DNA of 64,000 nucleotides from Nitratireductor sp. (GCF_017794765.1 NZ_CP051236.1:2297111-2361110); one strand, 5' to 3'. Shown: positions 28,341-38,649, counted from the first letter of the stretch. Notes: generated by a model from the sequence alone, not told the origin. Numbers and translations are program-made.

Positions 28341-29129
28341 ATGGCAGGAACAGACAAACAGCAAAACATGCTCGCAGAAGGCCCCGCAATCATTCTGGTG
28401 GAGCCGCAGCTGGGTGAAAACATCGGCATGGTCGCGCGCGCCATGGCCAATTTCGGTCTGGCGGAGCTTCGCCTCGTCAGCCCGCGCGATGGCTGGCCGA
28501 ACGAGAAGGCGCGTGCGGCGGCAAGCCGCGCCGACCATGTGATCGATGCGGCCACGGTCTTTGAGACCCCGGCGGAAGCGGTGGCGGATCTGAACTTCGT
28601 TCTGGCCACCACCGCGCGCCCGCGCGACAATTTCAAACCCGTGCGCGGCCCGGTCGAAGCCGCCGCCGATCTGCGAAACCGCTTTGCCGGTGGCCAGAAG
28701 ACCGGCATCCTTTTCGGGCGGGAGCGCTGGGGTCTGACCAATGAGGAAGTGGCGCTTGCCGACGAGATCGTCACCTTTCCGGTCAATCCGGCTTTTGCCT
28801 CCCTGAACATCGCCCAGGCGGTTCTGCTCATGTCCTATGAGTGGATCAAGACAGGCGATCAGGCCGTCCGGCCGCCCGACATTGCACTCGCACCCGCCGA
28901 GAAACTGCATATTGAAAGTCTCATGAGCTATCTCGACAATGTGCTGGACGAGCGCGGCTATTTCAGAACCGAGGACAAGAAGCCGAAGATGATGGACAAT
29001 TTGCGGGCGTTGTTCACGCGTCCCGGCTTCACCGTGGAAGAGCTGGCGGTGCTGCGCGGCGTGTTGAGTTCGCTGGAGAAGTTTTCGCCGAAAAACCCGC
29101 GCGGCTCAGGCGCGCCTGACCGGGGATGA
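28341..29129 (+). CDS. trmJ: tRNA (cytidine/uridine-2'-O-)-methyltransferase TrmJ-type
   Basis: A 262-residue SPOUT methyltransferase that 2'-O-methylates position 32 of certain tRNAs. The fold motifs are the N-terminal [20 protein letters not shown], the middle [16 protein letters not shown], and the knot-forming [20 protein letters not shown]. The C-terminal extension of about 90 residues fits TrmJ rather than TrmL. Overlaps murI by four bases (ATGA), so the pair is coupled. Confidence 0.9.
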   Translation: MAGTDKQQNMLAEGPAIILVEPQLGENIGMVARAMANFGLAELRLVSPRDGWPNEKARAAASRADHVIDAATVFETPAEAVADLNFVLATTARPRDNFKPVRGPVEAAADLRNRFAGGQKTGILFGRERWGLTNEEVALADEIVTFPVNPAFASLNIAQAVLLMSYEWIKTGDQAVRPPDIALAPAEKLHIESLMSYLDNVLDERGYFRTEDKKPKMMDNLRALFTRPGFTVEELAVLRGVLSSLEKFSPKNPRGSGAPDRG

Positions 29130-29920
29130 CTATGGAAACCCGGCCGATCCTTTTCTTCGATTCGGGCATTGGCGGCCTTTCCGTGGTCAAGGAAGCGCGC
29201 ATTCTTCTGCCGGGCCGGCCCTATGTCTACGTGGCCGATGATGCCGCCTTCCCTTATGGCGCATGGGAGGAGGGCGCGCTCCTCGAGCGTATGGTCGCGC
29301 TGTTTGAGGAACTCCTCGAGACGTATCGGCCAGCCATGTCGGTGATCGCCTGCAATACCGCGTCGACGCTCGCCATCCACCGATTGCGCGAGGTGTTCCC
29401 CGGTCAAACCTTTGTGGGTACGGTTCCCGCGATCAAGCCGGCAGCGGAGCGCACGAGATCAGGGCTGGTGTCCGTGCTTGCAACGCCCGGCACCGTGAGG
29501 CGGCAATACACCCGCGACCTGATCCGCGACTATGCGGCCAAGTGCCATGTCCGGCTGGTGGGCAGCGAAAACCTGGCAGCTCTCGCCGAGCAGTATATGC
29601 GCGAAGGCTATGTGGATGAGGCGGCCGTCGAGCGGGAAATCGCCCCCTGTTTCGTCGAGCAGGACGGAAAGCGCACCGACATCGTGGTGCTGGCCTGCAC
29701 GCACTACCCGTTTCTGGTGAACCGCATGCGCAAGACCGCGCCATGGCCCGTGGACTGGATCGATACATCCGAGGCGATTGCTAGGCGCGCCCTCACGCTG
29801 GCGGCTGATTTGCCTGTGCCTGCTGGTGCGGGGGGGCAGGACATCGCTCATTTTACCTCCGGCGCCCCGGTGGAGGGCTATCGCCGTCTTGTCACCGGGT
29901 TCGGCTTCAGGGCACGCTGA
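29126..29920 (+). CDS. murI: Glutamate racemase
   Basis: A 264-residue enzyme making D-glutamate for peptidoglycan. The two catalytic cysteines are in [11 protein letters not shown] and VLACTHYPF, and the N-terminal [10 protein letters not shown] supplies the catalytic Asp. Length is typical. Translationally coupled to trmJ. Its 3' end overlaps the convergent LysR gene by 43 bases. Confidence 0.95.
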   Translation: MTMETRPILFFDSGIGGLSVVKEARILLPGRPYVYVADDAAFPYGAWEEGALLERMVALFEELLETYRPAMSVIACNTASTLAIHRLREVFPGQTFVGTVPAIKPAAERTRSGLVSVLATPGTVRRQYTRDLIRDYAAKCHVRLVGSENLAALAEQYMREGYVDEAAVEREIAPCFVEQDGKRTDIVVLACTHYPFLVNRMRKTAPWPVDWIDTSEAIARRALTLAADLPVPAGAGGQDIAHFTSGAPVEGYRRLVTGFGFRAR

Positions 29921-30849
29921 TCCGGCATCTGTTCTTGTCGACCATTGTCGCGGCCCATCTCTTCGTCGCGCAAGGCTTGGAGAATCCAGTCCCGGAAAGC
30001 CCGGATTTTTGGAGCGTTGCGACGTCCCTCCGGATAGACAAGCCAATATCCGAGACCATCGGATTCCGTGCGTTCGAAGGGCCTTAGCAGCAGCCCTGCT
30101 TCCAGTTCCGTCCGGTACAGCGCAGGTGTGAGCATCGCCACCCCGCGCCCGGCGATAGCCGCCCGTGCCAGCATGCTCTGCCCTCCGAGTTTCGCCATAG
30201 GGGGGCGGTCGTCACTGTCGATCTTGATATCGACGGCGCTGAACCAGATCGTCCACCATGGATCTCCGAGGTCGAGCAGCGGTAACTTCAAAAGATCCTC
30301 CGGCGTCGAGATGCCGCCAACGGTGTCGGCAAGCCTTGGGCTCAGCATCGGAGTGAAGTCGGCTTCGATGAGCAGGTGACGCTCCAGCCCGGGCCAGGGG
30401 CCGTGCCCGCCGCGAATGGCGATGTCGACATCCTCGGTGTTGAAAGCGGCTAGCCGTTGCGTTGTTTCGAGCCGCACCGACAATGTCGGATGCAGCGTCT
30501 GAAAGGCATCGATGTTCTCCACAAGCCAGTTGGTGGCAAAGGTTTGCGCGGTGCTGATGGTGAATGTGCCTTCCATCATGCCGCGGGCGTCAGCATAGGC
30601 TGCAGAAAGCCGTTCAAACGCGTCGCTCACGGCCGGCGCAAGCCGCTGGCCGGTTTCGGTTAGCGTAACCTGTCTCGGCCGGCGCACGAAAAGGGGCGTG
30701 CCGATCCGGTCTTCCAGGATCCTGATCTGATAGCTGACGGCGGCCTGGGTCATGCCCAGCTCCTCGCCGGCCTTGGTGAAGCTGCCATGGCGTGATGCTG
30801 CCTCGAAGGCGCGAACCGCCGCCAGTGGCGGAAGGAGTGCACCGGACAT
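29878..30849 (-). CDS. LysR family transcriptional regulator (GcvA-like)
   Basis: A 323-residue regulator. The N-terminal HTH reads [34 protein letters not shown], and the effector domain follows from residue 90. The HTH and the [32 protein letters not shown] region match the GcvA/AmpR-like branch. The chosen start at 30849 has AAGGAG ten bases upstream; a longer frame begins at 30882 without one. The C-terminal about 40 residues are basic and overlap the end of murI. Target not evident: the divergent neighbour is rpsD, 500 bases away. Confidence 0.88.
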   Translation of the reverse strand: MSGALLPPLAAVRAFEAASRHGSFTKAGEELGMTQAAVSYQIRILEDRIGTPLFVRRPRQVTLTETGQRLAPAVSDAFERLSAAYADARGMMEGTFTISTAQTFATNWLVENIDAFQTLHPTLSVRLETTQRLAAFNTEDVDIAIRGGHGPWPGLERHLLIEADFTPMLSPRLADTVGGISTPEDLLKLPLLDLGDPWWTIWFSAVDIKIDSDDRPPMAKLGGQSMLARAAIAGRGVAMLTPALYRTELEAGLLLRPFERTESDGLGYWLVYPEGRRNAPKIRAFRDWILQALRDEEMGRDNGRQEQMPDQRALKPNPVTRRR

Positions 30850-31171
30850 GGATAAGTTCTCCTTATGGTACCCGGTGATCATTCGATTGGAATCTGCACT
30901 TTAGAAGAGCGAAATTCAGGCGCGAAATCAACTCAGCTTTTCCTTGAGGCAACTGGAAAATTACAATGGAACAAGTTTTCCTTCATGGCTCCGGCGCGCG
31001 CGCATCGCTCTGGCATTCGTTTTTGAAATGGGCGAGAGTAGCGGGTGCGCACGGAAAGCGTCGGCGGCGCACCATCGATCCGCGGGATGTTCCCGAACTT
31101 GTGCACCACGATGTTGGTTTGACGGATGTTCGCCCCCTGCGTCCCAAATGCTATCTGGATTAGGGTTCCGG
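30850..31171. other. Intergenic region upstream of the rpsD promoter
   Basis: No gene is supported: short ORFs here lack ribosome sites and family-like sequence. It should contain the LysR promoter. No tRNA-like or repeat structure was seen. Confidence 0.4.
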
Positions 31172-31200
31172 TTGACATTTGGCCCGGTCTCCAATAATCA
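31172..31200 (+). promoter_or_regulatory. Probable rpsD promoter
   Basis: TTGACA (31172-31177) and TAATCA (31195-31200) separated by 17 bases. This is the best sigma-70-type match in the region and predicts a leader of about 170 bases before rpsD. Confidence 0.6.
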
Positions 31201-31330
31201 CCCGCACAAGCGCGACGGCTTTCCGGCTGCCGCGCTTTTTAACGTGTCCCGTGGACAAGCCGCATCAGCGTGCGTGGTCTGTCCTGTCAGGTTTCGAAAA
31301 CGGAAGCCAGAGGAGGGCGCGTTTCCTTCG

Positions 31331-31357
31331 TCCGGAGTGTTTTGCTCCGGGGTTTTT
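31331..31357 (+). terminator. Terminator-like hairpin in the rpsD leader
   Basis: Stem CCGGAG / CTCCGG with a 7-base loop, then GG and five T residues, ending 18 bases before the rpsD start codon. Its position between the promoter and the first gene suggests attenuation or autogenous control rather than end-of-operon termination. Confidence 0.55.
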
Positions 31358-31375
31358 GATGTGAAAGGGAATGCG

Positions 31376-31993
31376 ATGAGCAAGCGCCATTCAGCAAAGT
31401 ACAAACTTGATCGCCGTCTTGGCGAGAATATTTGGGGTCGCCCGAAATCCCCGGTCAACCGCCGTGAATATGGGCCCGGCCAGCACGGTCAGCGCCGCAA
31501 GGGCAAGCTCTCGGACTTCGGTCTGCAGCTGCGTGCCAAGCAGAAGCTGAAAGGTCACTACGGCGACATTTCGGAAAAGCAGTTCCGCAAGACCTATGAC
31601 GAGGCCAACCGTCGCAAGGGCGACACCAACGAGAACCTGATCGGTCTCCTGGAGTCCCGCCTCGACGCCATAGTCTACCGCGCCAAATTCGTTCCCACGA
31701 TTTTCGCTGCGCGTCAGTTCGTGAACCACGGCCACATTCTGGTCAATGGCCGCCGCGTCAACATCCCGTCCTACCGCTGCAAGGCCGGTGACGTGATCGA
31801 GGTCAAGGAAAAGTCCAAGCAGCTCGCCATCGTTCTGGAAGCCACGCAGCTCGCCGAGCGCGATGTTCCGGATTATGTCGAGGTCGACCACAACAAGATG
31901 GTCGCCACCTATCTGCGCATGCCCGCGATTTCCGACGTGCCGTATGCGGTGCATATGGAGCCGAACCTGGTTGTCGAGTACTACTCGCGCTGA
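31376..31993 (+). CDS. rpsD: 30S ribosomal protein S4
   Basis: A 205-residue primary 16S rRNA-binding protein and 5'-domain assembly initiator. It opens with [20 protein letters not shown], contains the [20 protein letters not shown] segment, and has an S4 RNA-binding domain at residues 95-160 ([20 protein letters not shown]). The zinc-binding cysteines of some S4 proteins are absent, as expected for this lineage. Start at 31376 with AAAGGGA; an ORF extension upstream covers the leader only. Standalone gene, as common in Rhizobiales. Confidence 0.97.
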   Translation: MSKRHSAKYKLDRRLGENIWGRPKSPVNRREYGPGQHGQRRKGKLSDFGLQLRAKQKLKGHYGDISEKQFRKTYDEANRRKGDTNENLIGLLESRLDAIVYRAKFVPTIFAARQFVNHGHILVNGRRVNIPSYRCKAGDVIEVKEKSKQLAIVLEATQLAERDVPDYVEVDHNKMVATYLRMPAISDVPYAVHMEPNLVVEYYSR

Positions 31994-32020
31994 TACGTTT
32001 CGGCGGGTAATTCGGAAGGG

Positions 32021-32056
32021 GGGCGTCCTGCCATTGGCCGGACGCCTTCTTTTTTG
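32021..32056 (+). terminator. Intrinsic terminator of rpsD
   Basis: Seven-base-pair stem GGCGTCC / GGACGCC with an 11-base loop, followed by TTCTTTTTTG. Confidence 0.88.
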
Positions 32057-32083
32057 TCTTCAGAGATTTATCGGGGTAATGCC

Positions 32084-33574
32084 ATGAAAGGACTGGCCGG
32101 GGCGTCCAGTGTGCGAATGGGCTTGTTGCTGGCCTTCTTCGTCGCGTTGTGGACGGTTTATGCCAGCCTGACCCAGCTCAACCTCGATGGCTTTGGCGAC
32201 ATGCTGGAGAACTATTCCTGGGGCATCGCCTGGGAGCTGGGATATTACAAGCACCCACCGCTGTTTGCCTGGATCACGGCGGCATGGTTTGCCGTGTTTC
32301 CCAATGTCGACTGGGCCTACTATCTCCTGTCGGCGGTCAATGGCGCAGCGCTCATGTTTGCAAGTTGGCGGATCGCCACGCGGTTTCTCGATCCATGGCG
32401 CGCGTTTCTGGCCACGGCACTTTTCTTCTTTCTGCCGCCGGTTACATTTCTCGCGATCAAGTACAACGCCAACTCGGCCATGCTTCCCTTCTGGGCCGCG
32501 ACCGTGTGGTTTTACCTGCGCTTTCTGGAAAAGCAACGCTTCGCAGACGCCGTGATTTTGGGCGTCTTGGCTGCCGCTTCCATGCTGATCAAGTACTTTT
32601 CGGCCGCACTTCTGGGTGCCATCTGCCTTCATGTGCTGTTTGATCGCGAGGCGCGGACGCTGTTGTTGAAGCCCGGTGTCTGGGTGGCGAGCCTTGTTTT
32701 CCTGGCGCTGATGACACCGCATCTTCTGTGGCTGGCCGGGAACGATTTTCTGCCGTTGACCTATGTCTCTGAACAGGGGGATGGCTCGCCCTGGATCGGT
32801 CTCACCTCCGCCCCGCGTTTCCTCGCGGCCCTATTGGCCTATCTGCTTCCAGCCGTTCTTGTCTTGTTGATTGCCATCCGGCGCAACGGGCGCGGTCCCT
32901 GGTTTGAGGCTGGACCATTCCTTGGGTTGCGCAGCACGCTGGCCGGGCGCGCGCTCTTGTGGGCCGGCTTCGGGTCCCTCGCGCTTACACTTCTGCTTGG
33001 TATCGTATTCACCGTGCAATTCAGTTCGGTGTGGGCGCTGCCGCTGTACTTCTCGGCGCCCACCTTTCTGCTGTTGATCGTCAAGGCTGGACGCCTGGAG
33101 GTGCAGAAGCCCGCCATTCCTGCGATCGTGATGATTTATGGCGCCTGTCTTCTCGCCTTGACGCCGATAATCTATGCCGAGGAAGCGAAAAACACCTCGC
33201 ACTACAACAATGTGCCGGTTCGCACTCTCGCAGGTCAGATTGAGAGTGCGTGGTATGCGCGGTACGACACGCCGCTCACCTATGTGGCCGGCGACAAGAT
33301 ACTGGCCAGCGGAATGACCTTCTATACGGCCTCTCGCCCCTATTCCATGCAGGCGAACTCCTATGCGCTAACGCCCTGGATCACCCCAGAGAGTGTCGCT
33401 CAGAAAGGAATGCTGATTGCCTGCTTCGAAGGCCAGAAAGGGTGTCTGAACAAGGCGGTCGAGCTGTCGAGTGGCGGGCGCGATACGCAGGATGTGACGG
33501 TGTCCGGATTCGGCGGAGAGAGAAGCTGGACGGTGCGGATATTCTTCGTCCCACCGGCCGGAAGCGATCTTTGA
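32084..33574 (+). CDS. Glycosyltransferase family 39 (ArnT/PMT-like) membrane protein
   Basis: A 496-residue polytopic membrane protein with about ten to twelve helices. The first periplasmic loop carries acidic residues and the conserved WELGYYKHPPLFAWI motif typical of GT39 enzymes that use polyprenyl-phosphate sugars as donors. The C-terminal 130 residues are soluble and periplasmic. Start ATG 32084 with CGGGG upstream. It faces the GT2-ChbG-GtrA operon, which could supply and flip its lipid-linked sugar. The acceptor (lipid A, hopanoid or other) is unknown. Confidence 0.82.
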   Translation: MKGLAGASSVRMGLLLAFFVALWTVYASLTQLNLDGFGDMLENYSWGIAWELGYYKHPPLFAWITAAWFAVFPNVDWAYYLLSAVNGAALMFASWRIATRFLDPWRAFLATALFFFLPPVTFLAIKYNANSAMLPFWAATVWFYLRFLEKQRFADAVILGVLAAASMLIKYFSAALLGAICLHVLFDREARTLLLKPGVWVASLVFLALMTPHLLWLAGNDFLPLTYVSEQGDGSPWIGLTSAPRFLAALLAYLLPAVLVLLIAIRRNGRGPWFEAGPFLGLRSTLAGRALLWAGFGSLALTLLLGIVFTVQFSSVWALPLYFSAPTFLLLIVKAGRLEVQKPAIPAIVMIYGACLLALTPIIYAEEAKNTSHYNNVPVRTLAGQIESAWYARYDTPLTYVAGDKILASGMTFYTASRPYSMQANSYALTPWITPESVAQKGMLIACFEGQKGCLNKAVELSSGGRDTQDVTVSGFGGERSWTVRIFFVPPAGSDL

Positions 33575-33645
33575 GCCGTTTTTCCCAAAATGGCTCGGTT
33601 TGCCGGAATTCGAGCTAAAACCCGCCCGTTTCGTCTGAAAGTGAA

Positions 33646-34047
33646 TCAAATTACCCGATTTTCGATCGACCAGCGGGCGGCGAAAAAATTGAGGATCGCG
33701 CCGACGACAATGCCGATGAGTTTGGCCGCGAACAGGCCCGTAAACGGTGGCAGGAGATAAACGGCGAGTGTCGACGATCCAAGTGAGATGATGCTGCCGC
33801 TGATGGCGAATTTCGCAAAGGCCCTGTGAAGGTTGAATCGTTCAGCACGCTCGAATGTCCAGCGCGAATTGACCGCGAAGGAAAAGATCACGGCAACGGC
33901 CCAGCCGAGAAAATTGGCGGCAAGTGCCGGAAGTCCGAGAGCGACAAGGGCGGTGAAACTCGCAAGATCGATCGCCGTGTTCAAAAGGCCGACAATGGCG
34001 AAACGGCCGAACTTCGTGGAGACCGGGTGGTCATCTCGCTCGATCAT
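33646..34047 (-). CDS. GtrA family membrane protein
   Basis: A 133-residue four-helix protein of the GtrA/DPMS3 family, implicated in flipping or anchoring polyprenyl-phosphate sugars. The RFAIVGLLNTAIDLASFTAL start and C-terminal NFFAARWSIENRVI are characteristic. Overlaps the deacetylase-like gene by four bases (ATGA), third in the operon after the GT2 and ChbG genes. Confidence 0.85.
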   Translation of the reverse strand: MIERDDHPVSTKFGRFAIVGLLNTAIDLASFTALVALGLPALAANFLGWAVAVIFSFAVNSRWTFERAERFNLHRAFAKFAISGSIISLGSSTLAVYLLPPFTGLFAAKLIGIVVGAILNFFAARWSIENRVI

Positions 34048-34853
34048 CGCCGCTCGCGCCTCAGGGACAGGCCCGCTCCGGCAAGGCGCAATGGGAAGGC
34101 GTCCGAGGCGAGTGCATCCCGTTCCTCGTTGCGGGCGTCGGTGAACACATCACGGTCGCGAAGGATCTCATCGACCGTGCCGGGATGACACATGACAACG
34201 GCGCCATTGGGAGCCTTGTCTAGGAAGAGATCGAGCGCGCGGGCAAAAGCACCGGCTCTGCGCCAGTCGTAAAAGCCGCAGAGCGGTCCCTCGACGTTAA
34301 AACCATGGCGCCGCATCTCGGCGTCGAAGTCGCGTGCAAGCAGGCGCGCCACAACGATCTTGCCCCTCACCAGAGCGGGGGCCGCGCGCAGTGTCGGTGC
34401 ACCACGCAACCATGGGCGCTTGTCACTCGGAACATCGGCAAACTGCCTGATCAACCACTGCCGCACGGGCGGAAGGAAATGGACATGCTGATGGCCGTCG
34501 ATGAAATCGGGGTCGCGCCCGAATGCCTCACGAAAGCGTGCGAGCTGAGCATCGGCTTCGGACATGATGGCGTCCGCTTCAGTTTTTGCAAGAAGCCGCT
34601 TGAGGTCCGGCATGGTCCGGCCCGTGGAGAGGGCAGGGAAATCTGTGAGGGTGAGATGCATGCCGACCGCGAACGGACCACCGATCGTGGCAAGGGCGCT
34701 GGCCTCGCTCGGCCAGTCGTCGAAGAGGGTCATGCAGCCGGTGCCGCTCAGGCGTTCGGCTTCCAGTAGCGCACGTATGGTGTCGCTGACGCCCGGCGAA
34801 AAGCCGTAGTCATCCGCGATCAGCCAGATCGAGCGGGCGCCGGGCTCAGCCAT
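34044..34853 (-). CDS. ChbG/HpnK (YdjC) family carbohydrate deacetylase
   Basis: A 269-residue soluble metal-dependent deacetylase-like protein. The metal site is readable: Asp in IADDYGFSPGV, His in GMHLTLTDFP, and His in IDGHQHVHFLP, with a later CHPG motif. HpnK members act in hopanoid side-chain synthesis and ChbG on chitooligosaccharides. Here, between a dolichyl-phosphate-type GT2 and GtrA, it probably removes an acetyl group from an N-acetylated sugar destined for a lipid carrier (inference). Coupled by overlap on both sides. Confidence 0.83.
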   Translation of the reverse strand: MAEPGARSIWLIADDYGFSPGVSDTIRALLEAERLSGTGCMTLFDDWPSEASALATIGGPFAVGMHLTLTDFPALSTGRTMPDLKRLLAKTEADAIMSEADAQLARFREAFGRDPDFIDGHQHVHFLPPVRQWLIRQFADVPSDKRPWLRGAPTLRAAPALVRGKIVVARLLARDFDAEMRRHGFNVEGPLCGFYDWRRAGAFARALDLFLDKAPNGAVVMCHPGTVDEILRDRDVFTDARNEERDALASDAFPLRLAGAGLSLRRERR

Positions 34854-35859
34854 GGGTTGCCTTGCGCGGCTTGCGCTCTTTCGTGGCCGAGGGTGCAGAG
34901 GTCTCGGAGCCCGTGATGGACTTCACGATATAATTCGGCCTGTTCTTTGCCTCACTCAACGCGGACCAGACATATTCGCCGACAAGGCCCGTCAGAGCCA
35001 GGTTGAGACCGCCCAGGACCAGTACCGCCACGATCAGACTGGGATAGCCGGGAACGGAGACACCGGTGAACAGAACCTCCAGAAGGATCTTGATGCCGTA
35101 GAGAAAGCCGAGCACCGCAACGCCGGTCCCGAACAGCGAGACCATGCGCAAGGGCACAACGGAGAACGAGGTGAACCCTTCCAGCGAAAAGGCGATCAAA
35201 CGGCGGCGCGACCATTTGCTTTCGCCGCCCTGCCGTTCGGCCGGCTTGTAGAGGATGCGCTCCTGCTTGAAGCCGGTCCAGGCGTAAAGCCCCTTGTTGA
35301 ACCGTCGCTGGTCGCGCAACTGGCGCAGTGCAGTGGCAAAGCGGCTGGTCATGACACGGAAATCGCCGGCATTGGCCGGGATCTCGTAACGCTGCCCCAT
35401 ATTGATCAGCCAGTAGAATCCGTTGGCAAGGTAACGCCCCAGTGTGCGGCGCTCGGCACGATCTGCGCGGACTGCATAGACCATGTCGAGGTCTGGATCG
35501 GCAGTGATGCGACCGATCATGTCGAGAGCGACGTCCACCGTATGCTGTAGGTCGGCATCCATGAGGAGGACGTAATCTCCCTCGGAATGATCAAGGCCGG
35601 CAAGGATGGCCGTTTCCTTGCCGAAATTGCGCGCAAGCGTGATGAGCGACCAGCGGCCGGTCATGTGCTCGCCATAGAGCGCGCCCCCTTCATCCGTGCT
35701 TCCGTCATCGATAAAGATGAAATGCGTGTCGAGGTCGAAGCGCTGCTTGACCTGTACGGCAAGCTCGCCTGCCAGGGCGCTGAACCCGGCAACGCTCTCC
35801 CGTTCGTTGAGGAAAGGAACCAGAATGTCGAGCCGCTGGGCCACGCGCGCAATCTCCAT
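34846..35859 (-). CDS. Glycosyltransferase family 2, polyprenyl-phosphate sugar synthase type
   Basis: A 337-residue GT-A enzyme with two C-terminal membrane helices, as in ArnC/GtrB. Motifs: [24 protein letters not shown], the metal-binding LLMDADLQH, then basic membrane-associated helices and the two hydrophobic segments ([37 protein letters not shown]). Expected to load a sugar onto undecaprenyl phosphate at the inner face. I use ATG 35859; a TTG six codons earlier (35877) is possible and neither has a clear ribosome site. First gene of the three-gene operon. Confidence 0.87.
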   Translation of the reverse strand: MEIARVAQRLDILVPFLNERESVAGFSALAGELAVQVKQRFDLDTHFIFIDDGSTDEGGALYGEHMTGRWSLITLARNFGKETAILAGLDHSEGDYVLLMDADLQHTVDVALDMIGRITADPDLDMVYAVRADRAERRTLGRYLANGFYWLINMGQRYEIPANAGDFRVMTSRFATALRQLRDQRRFNKGLYAWTGFKQERILYKPAERQGGESKWSRRRLIAFSLEGFTSFSVVPLRMVSLFGTGVAVLGFLYGIKILLEVLFTGVSVPGYPSLIVAVLVLGGLNLALTGLVGEYVWSALSEAKNRPNYIVKSITGSETSAPSATKERKPRKATHG

Positions 35860-35970
35860 CAAACGATGTTCTGCCAACAGAAAGTTGAAAATGCCTATTC
35901 GTTAAGTCGCCTTGCCGCAAGGCTTCTGATAGGAAGACGCGAAATCATATGTACCGACAGAGGCGTGTCC

Positions 35971-36849
35971 ATGCATACCACTTTGGCGCAATCGAAAGAA
36001 CCGATCGATATGACGGACACAGAGGCGGATGAAGCGCAAGACACACCACCGTTCATGTACGGCATGCCGTCTTCGGTGGAGTTCAACAAGCTGCGCAAGC
36101 GTCTGTTGCGCCAGACACGTCAGGCGATCGAAGATTTCGCCATGGTGAAACCCGGTGAGCGCTGGCTGGTAGCACTTTCAGGAGGAAAGGATTCCTACGG
36201 TCTTCTGGCGGTGCTGATGGATCTTCAATGGCGTGGCCTTCTGCCGGTTGAGCTTCTCGCCTGCAATCTGGATCAGGGACAGCCGAATTTTCCAAAACAC
36301 ATTCTGCCGGAGTATCTCGACAGTATCGGTGTCGCACACCGGATCGAATACCAGGACACCTATTCGGTGGTGACGGAGAAACTTCCCGAATCAAGCACTT
36401 ATTGCTCGCTTTGTTCACGGCTTCGGCGTGGGCATCTCTACCGGATTGCGCGGGAGGAGGGCTGCTCTTCACTCGTGCTTGGCCATCACCGCGAGGACAT
36501 TCTCGAAACCTTTTTCATGAACCTGTTTCATGGCGGACGTCTTGCGGCGATGCCGCCCAAGCTTTTGAACGACGAGGGTGACGTGATGGTGCTTCGCCCG
36601 CTCAGCTATTGCGCGGAAACGGATCTGGCGAAATTCGCCGAAGCGATGAAGTTTCCCATCATTCCCTGCGACCTTTGCGGCAGTCAGGACGGCCTTCAGC
36701 GCAACGCCATGAAGGCGATGTTGACGGATATCGAAAATCGCATGCCCGGTCGCAAGGACACGATGATCCGGGCGCTGACCAATGCGCGCCCGTCTCACCT
36801 GCTCGATCGGAAACTGTTCGACTTCGCGGGGCTTACACGGGCGGGTTGA
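35971..36849 (+). CDS. ttcA: tRNA 2-thiocytidine biosynthesis protein TtcA
   Basis: A 292-residue enzyme thiolating cytidine 32 of tRNA. The PP-loop is [13 protein letters not shown], and the two Cys pairs that hold the Fe-S cluster are [10 protein letters not shown] and [12 protein letters not shown]. Start ATG 35971 with AGAGG eight bases before; the frame is open further upstream across the GT2 gene but that is shadow. The 3' end overlaps the convergent MFS gene by 17 bases. Confidence 0.94.
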   Translation: MHTTLAQSKEPIDMTDTEADEAQDTPPFMYGMPSSVEFNKLRKRLLRQTRQAIEDFAMVKPGERWLVALSGGKDSYGLLAVLMDLQWRGLLPVELLACNLDQGQPNFPKHILPEYLDSIGVAHRIEYQDTYSVVTEKLPESSTYCSLCSRLRRGHLYRIAREEGCSSLVLGHHREDILETFFMNLFHGGRLAAMPPKLLNDEGDVMVLRPLSYCAETDLAKFAEAMKFPIIPCDLCGSQDGLQRNAMKAMLTDIENRMPGRKDTMIRALTNARPSHLLDRKLFDFAGLTRAG

Positions 36850-38077
36850 CCGCGTGGAACATGCGGCCCCGTTCGCCGATGAGAACAAGGACGATGGCCA
36901 CCGCACCGGTGAGAAAATAACCGGCGGCCAGAGGCACGGTGGAACCATCGAAGGACTGGCCGACCAGAGCGCCGATCAGACCTCCACCAAGCGTGGTGAG
37001 GAACCCCTGCGTCGCTGCCGCTGTGCCGGCCACATGGCCCAGAGGTTCCATGGCGATAGAATTGAAGTTCGCACCGACCCAGCCAAACTGAAACATGGCG
37101 ACAGAGAACAACACGAAGAATAGTGCAAACGGCATATAGCCGACCATGGCAAGCACCAGCCACAGGAAGCTGACGAGCGTGAACCCGACAAGCGCCGTAT
37201 GGGAGAGGCGGCGCATGCCGATCCGCCCTACCAGCCGCGAATTGGTGAAGGACGAAACAGCCATGAGGCCGGCGCCGATGGCGAACAGGATCGGAAACCA
37301 GTCGGCCAGGTTGAATGTGTCGGTATAGATCTGCTGTGCTGAACTGATGAACCCGAAAAGCGCGCCGAAGATGCTGGTCGTCGCGAGCGTGTAGCAAAGA
37401 GCGATTCGGTTGGTCAGGACGTAGGCGAACCCCTTTGTCACTGACGAGAAGGTTAGCTCGCGCCGGTTCTCCGGAGCGAGTGTCTCTGGAAGCCGGAGCG
37501 CGGCCCATGTGCCGAAGATGACGGCCAGAACAGCCATGGCGAGAAAGATCTCGGACCAGTCGCCAAAGATCATGATGATCTGTCCGATGCTCGGAGCGAT
37601 GACCGGAATAACCATGAAGACCATCATGACCATGGAAAGGACTTCAGCCATCTGGCGGCCGCCGAAGACGTCGCGAATTGCGGAGACGGCGATGACACGC
37701 GTCGTGGCTGCCCCGATGCCCTGGAGGAAGCGCAGAACGAGAATGAAAGCGAAACTGGGTGAAATCGCCGCGATCAACGCTGCGGACACATAGAGGACGA
37801 GACCGAAGAACAATGGCGCGCGGCGACCGAAGCGGTCGGAGAGCGGACCGAAAACGAGCTGGCCGCCGCCAAGACCGGCGATATAGGCGGTCACGATGTA
37901 CTGGCGAGCATTCTCGTCATCCACGCCAAGTTCGGCGCCGATCTGCTGAAGGGCCGGCAGCATGATGTCGATGGCAAGCGCATTGAGCGACATGAGCGCT
38001 GCGGCAAGTGCAATGAATTCCGCCCGGCCCAGAGATTTCCGCGGTTGCAGGGCTTCATTTGAAACGGACTTGTTCAT
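36833..38077 (-). CDS. Multidrug efflux MFS transporter, Bcr/CflA type
   Basis: A 414-residue 12-helix drug:proton antiporter. Motif A is [17 protein letters not shown] and motif C-like glycines follow. [20 protein letters not shown] in helix 1 is the Bcr/CflA (drug resistance transporter) signature. Start at ATG 38077 with GGAGAG five bases upstream; a TTG four codons earlier is less likely. No regulator adjacent. Substrates cannot be read. Confidence 0.88.
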   Translation of the reverse strand: MNKSVSNEALQPRKSLGRAEFIALAAALMSLNALAIDIMLPALQQIGAELGVDDENARQYIVTAYIAGLGGGQLVFGPLSDRFGRRAPLFFGLVLYVSAALIAAISPSFAFILVLRFLQGIGAATTRVIAVSAIRDVFGGRQMAEVLSMVMMVFMVIPVIAPSIGQIIMIFGDWSEIFLAMAVLAVIFGTWAALRLPETLAPENRRELTFSSVTKGFAYVLTNRIALCYTLATTSIFGALFGFISSAQQIYTDTFNLADWFPILFAIGAGLMAVSSFTNSRLVGRIGMRRLSHTALVGFTLVSFLWLVLAMVGYMPFALFFVLFSVAMFQFGWVGANFNSIAMEPLGHVAGTAAATQGFLTTLGGGLIGALVGQSFDGSTVPLAAGYFLTGAVAIVLVLIGERGRMFHAVNPPV

Positions 38078-38239
38078 ATCACTCTCCAATGATCAACAGG
38101 CATGCGCAATCAACCCTGCTGGCGGCTCAAACAGGCCACGATTATGCAGGCAGACGCCGTGATCCCATCCGCAGCGAGAAAACGCGCTCCGGGCCACAAC
38201 AAGCGCCGGCAATGAAACGGGAAACCAGTCACCGACGCG

Positions 38240-38268
38240 AAAAAATGCGCTGGCGAACGCCAACGCAT
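38240..38268 (-). terminator. Distal of two tandem terminators after grxD
   Basis: On the minus strand, ATGCG and TGGCG arms pair with CGCCA and CGCAT around a 2-base loop with one bulge, then six T residues. It lies immediately beyond a first terminator. Confidence 0.7.
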
Positions 38269-38271
38269 CTG

Positions 38272-38298
38272 AAAAAACAAGCGCCCGACGGGGGCGCT
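38272..38298 (-). terminator. Proximal intrinsic terminator of grxD
   Basis: On the minus strand, stem AGCGCCC / GGGCGCT with a 5-base loop followed by TG and six T residues, about 16 bases after the grxD stop. Confidence 0.9.
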
Positions 38299-38313
38299 AA
38301 TCCGGTATTGAAA

Positions 38314-38649
38314 TCAGGCGGCGCCTTTGGCTGCCACACCCTTTTCATTCAGGAAAGCCTGCAGCTCGCCTGCCTGGAACATTTCCCGGATGATGTCGCA
38401 ACCGCCCACGAATTCGCCCTTCACGTAGAGTTGCGGAATGGTGGGCCAGTTGGAGTAATCCTTGATGCCCTGACGCAGTTCGTCGGAGGTCAGAACGTTG
38501 ACGCCCTTATAGTCGACGTCGAGGTAGTCGAGGATCTGAACCACCTGGCCTGAAAAGCCGCACTGCGGAAAGCCGGGTGTACCCTTCATGAAAAGCACAA
38601 CGTCGCTGCTTTTGACTTCATTATCGATGAATTCGTTGATGCCGGTCAT
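38314..38649 (-). CDS. grxD: Monothiol glutaredoxin (Grx4/GrxD type)
   Basis: A 111-residue CGFS-type glutaredoxin ([15 protein letters not shown]) that binds a [2Fe-2S] cluster with glutathione and a BolA partner. GSH-site residues follow in [20 protein letters not shown]. The next gene upstream is bolA, a conserved functional pairing in iron-sulfur trafficking and iron sensing. About 110 bases separate the two, so either cotranscription or separate promoters are possible. Confidence 0.95.
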   Translation of the reverse strand: MTGINEFIDNEVKSSDVVLFMKGTPGFPQCGFSGQVVQILDYLDVDYKGVNVLTSDELRQGIKDYSNWPTIPQLYVKGEFVGGCDIIREMFQAGELQAFLNEKGVAAKGAA

